Below, piece after piece: positions 60,228-64,000 of a stretch of 64,000 nucleotides of DNA. This stretch comes from Lasiosphaeria ovina. Taxonomy: Eukaryota; Ascomycota; Sordariomycetes; Sordariales; Lasiosphaeriaceae. The stretch covers positions 1,612,001 to 1,676,000 of the forward strand of contig JAULSN010000006.1 in the NCBI GenBank assembly GCA_033439765.1, written 5' to 3'. Made by a program: the position numbers and the translations under genes. Positions within the stretch are counted from its first letter, which is position 1, and each line of letters opens with the position of its first letter. The notes under the pieces are model-generated. The model was not told the DNA's origin and ran no database searches. It saw nothing but the letters and a program-made list of their open reading frames with translations.

Positions 60228-60772
60228 ATGGCTGGTAATGGCCAGTCGCGGAGACTTTTCTCCATCACAATCTTCGGCTACAAGAAGGACGACATGGATG
60301 AAACGGAGTACCATGACTACATCAGCAACGTCCATGCAGGCCATCTGAAAGCGTTGCTTGCCAAGAACGAGATTGTCTCCTACACCATGGTATGTAAGGA
60401 TGAGCCAAAACGAGAGGTTCATAAAAACCCGCGCCTGCTGCAAGCGGCCTGATATCCAGGCCTCCCCTACCGCGAATTAAATGGACCCGTTGACTGACAT
60501 GGGTGAAATGGTCAAAGCAACACAACACCACTGCCGAGCGCGAGCTGCTGAGAAAGATCCGCTCGGACATCCCCGCCGAGAAGGAATCTGACGCAGATGC
60601 CATTGTGCAGATTGTCTTCAAGGACATTGAAGACTATCTCAGGGCGCGGAAAGATCCGCACTTTGTGCAGGTCGTTGACCCGGATCATGTCAACTTTGCC
60701 CATCCCAAGAAGACAAAGTTTGTGACAGGGTGGTACGAGGTCCATGTGACGGATGGCCAGGTAGTCTCGTAA
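60228..60772 (+). CDS. EthD-fold protein of the polyketide locus
   Basis: Two exons, 60228-60389 and 60518-60772 (128 bp intron, GTATGT donor), give 138 residues. It has the dimeric ferredoxin-like EthD pattern: [33 protein letters not shown] at the start, and [29 protein letters not shown] at the end. In fungal polyketide clusters such small proteins act as decarboxylases, dehydratases or cyclases on the aromatic intermediate (for example in emodin-type pathways). The exact reaction here is not known. It shares a promoter region with the PKS. Cytosolic; no signal peptide. Confidence 0.85.
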
Positions 60773-61230
60773 AAAACAGACACATGATTGATTAGGAATA
60801 GTGGCAGGCCCAGTGTGCAAGATTCTGGGCCGACTTCATACACGTCACGTCTTCCCCTGAATGGGTTGTTGCAAAAATAAACAAAAAGTACCCCTGCGTC
60901 TTGCTTGTTTGATCTTACTCTTGCGCGAAAAAAGGAGGTCTGTCAAGAGGGTTAGGGTTCATAAATGCCGTATTATTGCCCCCCGGACCAGGTCGAGTCG
61001 CCCATTGGCAACAACAACAAGCTCTGTGTAACTTCCCCCGCAGGCGGGACTAAGGCATCACACCACTGACTGGCTCGCCACCCATGCATGACGGGAACTG
61101 GGTGGGCGGCGCTGGGTGGAATTCCGCCGTGGGATCCCCCTCCCCGATGCTGGCCCCCGTGCTTATTGGTTGACCGACGGCCAATCTGGTCAGGCTGTCA
61201 AGTCAAGTCCGACGTCGTGCCTCGAGGCAA
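60773..61230. other. Convergent intergenic region
   Basis: Between the 3' ends of the EthD and methyltransferase-like genes. No gene or repeat was recognised. Confidence 0.4.
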
Positions 61231-62860
61231 TCATGACGTGTCCTCGCCGGAAGCCATCTGGACCTGCCACAGTCCGCGGCAGCTGTGCGAGGAATACGCC
61301 TCGGTATACTCGACATGGAAGGCCGGGCTCGCGGCGCGCAAGACGGCCGCCCACTCGCCCGCCGTGCGCTGTTTGGCGTTGTGCATGGTCATGACGGTCA
61401 CGTCCCGCCGCCGGAACGCCCTCTCCACGTGCGGCTCAAATGTACCCCACGCCGGCGACACCAGGTCGTTGATCAGCAGGGTCGGGCGCTGCGCGTGCTG
61501 AAGCAAGGGGATGAAGCTGCGTAGCAGCCCGATGCAGGTCTCATCATCGAGACACCAGAGCGCGCTCCGCAGGAGCAACACACACGGTACCGTCGATGAC
61601 TCGTCCAAGGTGCGTGGCCCGAGCAGGCTCCGCTCGCGGAAAGTGATCCGGCCTGACAGCTCTGCCGGCAGGCTCGCCTCTCCTCGCTTCAGCAGCGCGG
61701 CGGCCTCGTCCTGCACCTCAAATGCGACTTTGGGGAAGATGCCCGCGAGGTCCACCGCGAACGAGCCCGTCTTGCCTGCCACGTCGACAACCAGCGCCGT
61801 CTCATCTTGATGGATGTCGGAACGGGACGTGAACCAGTCGATGATCATGCCGTTTCCCGGATCGAGCCCTGCAAGTTTGTCTTGTCAGCGGGACCTTCGC
61901 GAAGAATAGACATGTTCCAAAAGGAAAGGGGTAAAGGGGGCGAATAGCGGACTCACCCTTGGACACGCTCTCCATGGCTTGCGCAAAGCGCTTCCCCTTT
62001 TCTGGGTGCTTGCGATGCCAGTCGTACATAGGCATCCCCCATCTATCACCAACAGTCAGTCCTCTGGAATGCAAACTGGTGTGTAGGGCGCTACACTAAT
62101 TAGTGCTGGTGTCAGGTTACTGTACGTACGCATATTCGAAGGCAGCCTGTCCCTTCCAGAACGGATTCGGACGTCGAAGCGAATCTGCCAAATGTGCGCT
62201 GGCCACTCGCGTCTCATATAGCCTGGAGTGCGGCCCCGTCAGCGGCAGATTCTTTTCTCCCGCGAGCATTGGAACGTTTGTCTGGAACTTCGGCACTCAC
62301 TGGAACCCAACCCACGCGCGGAAGCCTGCATCGCTGACCAATTCCTCGGATACCGCGGTGTGCGCAAAGATGCCAGCCTCAGTCTCCTTGAGAATGCCGG
62401 TGCAGGCGACGAGCCGGCAGATGCGCAGCAGTTTCTCGGCGGGCAAGGAGGTCTTCTCGGCGAGCTCGTCGGCCGACGCTGTGCCGGCGAGGGGAATCTT
62501 TTCGAGCACGTCGAACTCGAACAGCGTGTTGAGCGCGCCGTACTCCCAGTTGCCCGACACGTACTCGTGCAGGAAGCCGTGCGGGCCGTGGACCAGCTTC
62601 TCGAGGTGCTGCATCAGCCCCGTGAGCGCCGTCCGGCTGGCCTCGACGGGCCCGGTGTGCGTGGTCCATAGCTCGGTGCGCGCCCCGGCCTCGAGCCGCG
62701 GCGCCGCTATCGAGTGCTCGGTGAGGTAGGCGGCCAGCTCTTGCGTGTGCTTGAGGATGCCCTCGGCCACGGCGACGAGGTCGTCTTTGTTGCTCTCGCC
62801 ATTACCATTGATCTTGCTGTTGCCGTTGCTGTTGCCGTTGATGACGTGTAGCGGAGGCAT
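61231..62860 (-). CDS. O-methyltransferase-like protein of the polyketide locus
   Basis: Four exons, 62860-62301, 62222-62130, 62042-61957 and 61868-61231, give 458 residues; all three introns keep frame. I chose the ATG at 62860 (MPPLHVINGNSNG), before an Asn/Gly-rich start; an in-frame ATG at 62953 is possible. The N-terminal half is a winged-helix dimerisation domain, followed by WGMPMYDWHRKHPEKGKRFA. The SAM-binding strand reads VVDVAGKTG (usual DVGGGxG). In family-2 O-methyltransferases the catalytic base is in LHDWxDE; here the region reads RSALWCLDDE, without that His. It may be a divergent enzyme, or a non-catalytic relative like the AflS/AflJ co-regulators of aflatoxin-type clusters. 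It is convergent with the EthD gene. Confidence 0.82.
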
Positions 62861-64000
62861 AGTGGTCAAGGACAGCGTGGTGCGGCTGGGCACAGGCAGC
62901 AACACCACTGAACGGGTGGAGGTTACAGTGGGGGAGGATGCGCAAACCAACAACGACAGACTATCACACAGAAGGTATGCAATTGCGACGAGGTCTCTGC
63001 TGCAATGGTATTGCCGTACGGGATACAGAGCACGGGTTTACAGGACGATACTAAGGGATCCCAGCACCACGGCTTCCCAAGCGAAGATCCATCTCATTGA
63101 TGGCCTATGTTCGGCAGGTTTCACGGCCTTGTCTCGACCGTCGGACGACCAGCAGCGCAGCACCCTCGCCATGTCTCCCTCCGTGGTAGTCTGTCTAGGT
63201 GTCCAGCCTGTCCGGTCCGCTCACGCTTCCGTCTCTCTCGCCTCTCTCCCCGAGTCAAAGGAGAAAGACAGCTTGGACCGCGGCAATCCCGCCGCGGGCT
63301 TCGCAGCCCAAAGAACCGACCAACTCCGCTGCTGTTTCGTTTGTCCCCCTGTCCGTGTAAGGTGGTTCGCTCGTGTCCCGAAGCATCCGAACGGTGCGCA
63401 AGGAATCGAAGGAAGCGAGAGCCGTGAGACAACAAGCGCCGAGCAAAGCGAGCGGCTGGTCTAACACACGCGATTCGCAAATTTGCCTCCTCGGCCCCAG
63501 GAACGAGCAGTCAGCGAAGTGGGCTGGGGCATGGCTGGACCGCTAAACATGGCCGAACGCTGATCCTGCTATTAGCGTCGGGCCGCCACTGCAGGCCCCC
63601 TGACAGATAACGTTCGGGCCCCGGAGCCCGGGACTCCGGCCAACAGCCACGCACGTCGCAACGGATTCCAAATCCCGGGCCCGCCCGCGTTCCTCCTGCC
63701 ATTGCCACGTCGCCGAGGAAAGCAGATCTTTGCCCATCTCAGGCCAAGATCGCCGAGGTGGGGAGGTAGGCTCAGCCCGACAGGGGTCGGGGCTTCCCAT
63801 GCGTTGCGTTTTTCCACTTGCGTCGCGTCGTCGCGTCGCCTTGCCCTGTTTGGTTTTACGGGGGGAGTGCGACGGCGCTACCCTACCCACTGCCATCACG
63901 TCCGGAAGCCGTAGCGTGCTGTTGCTAGCACTGTTAAGGAAAGGCAAGAATGTGACGATCAAATGTCCGGAGCGCGCGGCCTGTTTCGGCGGCCCGGCTC
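62861..64000. other. Right-edge region without a firm gene
   Basis: It includes the upstream region of the methyltransferase-like gene. From about 63100 it is GC-rich with open frames on both strands that have arginine-rich, shadow-like composition. No domain is recognisable and no start can be supported. More cluster genes may follow outside the window. Confidence 0.4.

Noticed and set aside
63121..63962. Several long open frames on both strands at the right edge
   Set aside because: Arginine-rich compositions in overlapping frames of GC-rich DNA are typical of chance frames; none shows a domain or splice structure.

Overview
This window reads as nuclear DNA of a filamentous ascomycete (Pezizomycotina, probably Sordariomycetes; the class is inference). 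Genes carry 47-130 bp spliceosomal introns with GTRNGT donors and CTRAY branch points. The families are typical of such fungi: GH3 beta-glucosidase, AA9-type LPMO, HET domain, fungal rhodopsin-like membrane protein, NR-PKS. Repeated DNA carries C-to-T changes concentrated at CpA, the pattern expected of repeat-induced point mutation (RIP).

Layout. 1-2166 is a secreted GH3 beta-glucosidase cut by the left edge. 3.2-7.5 kb (minus) is a fungal NLR with an unusual order: RelA/SpoT-like domain, NACHT NTPase, then about 13 nearly identical ankyrin repeats; further decayed repeats lie beyond its stop. 8.2-9.8 kb is a CorA-like membrane protein. 9.8-12 kb holds dispersed repeats, a 270 bp MITE and a broken coiled-coil gene. 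12.4-25.2 kb holds three paralogous AIG1/GIMAP-like GTPase genes: one intact, one with a single amber stop, and one whose intron contains an 8.1 kb nested insertion. That insertion is a Fot1/pogo-type DNA transposon with 43 bp inverted repeats, itself split by a 6.28 kb Ty1/copia retrotransposon with identical 246 bp LTRs and a TATTC target duplication. 26.3-28.7 kb is a HET-domain gene.

28.8-48.3 kb is mixed accessory DNA: an ankyrin fragment, an AA9 LPMO that has lost its N-terminal histidine, a solo LTR, a six-exon DUF4238 gene, a small Cys protein, a decayed PARP-like gene, an atypical SDR, a seven-helix rhodopsin-like protein, an indoleamine-dioxygenase-like heme protein, a broken tyrosinase and a tRNA-Val(AAC). 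49.4-50.9 kb encodes a mucin-like secreted protein with a PAN/Apple-like end, followed by a HET fragment.

52.6-62.9 kb is a compact polyketide locus: a six-exon non-reducing PKS (SAT-KS-MAT-PT-ACP-ACP-TE, 2194 aa), a divergently transcribed EthD-fold protein and an O-methyltransferase-like protein. It may continue past the right edge.

Most interesting: (i) the RelA/SpoT-NACHT-ankyrin receptor within 20 kb of three GTPases, a CorA-like protein and a HET gene, a candidate self/non-self or innate immunity island; (ii) the transposon-in-transposon insertion placed exactly in a GTPase intron, leaving both coding parts open; (iii) the many in-frame amber codons at former Gln/Trp positions. Exon joins were deduced by hand from frame continuity and splice signals; no alignment or search was run.
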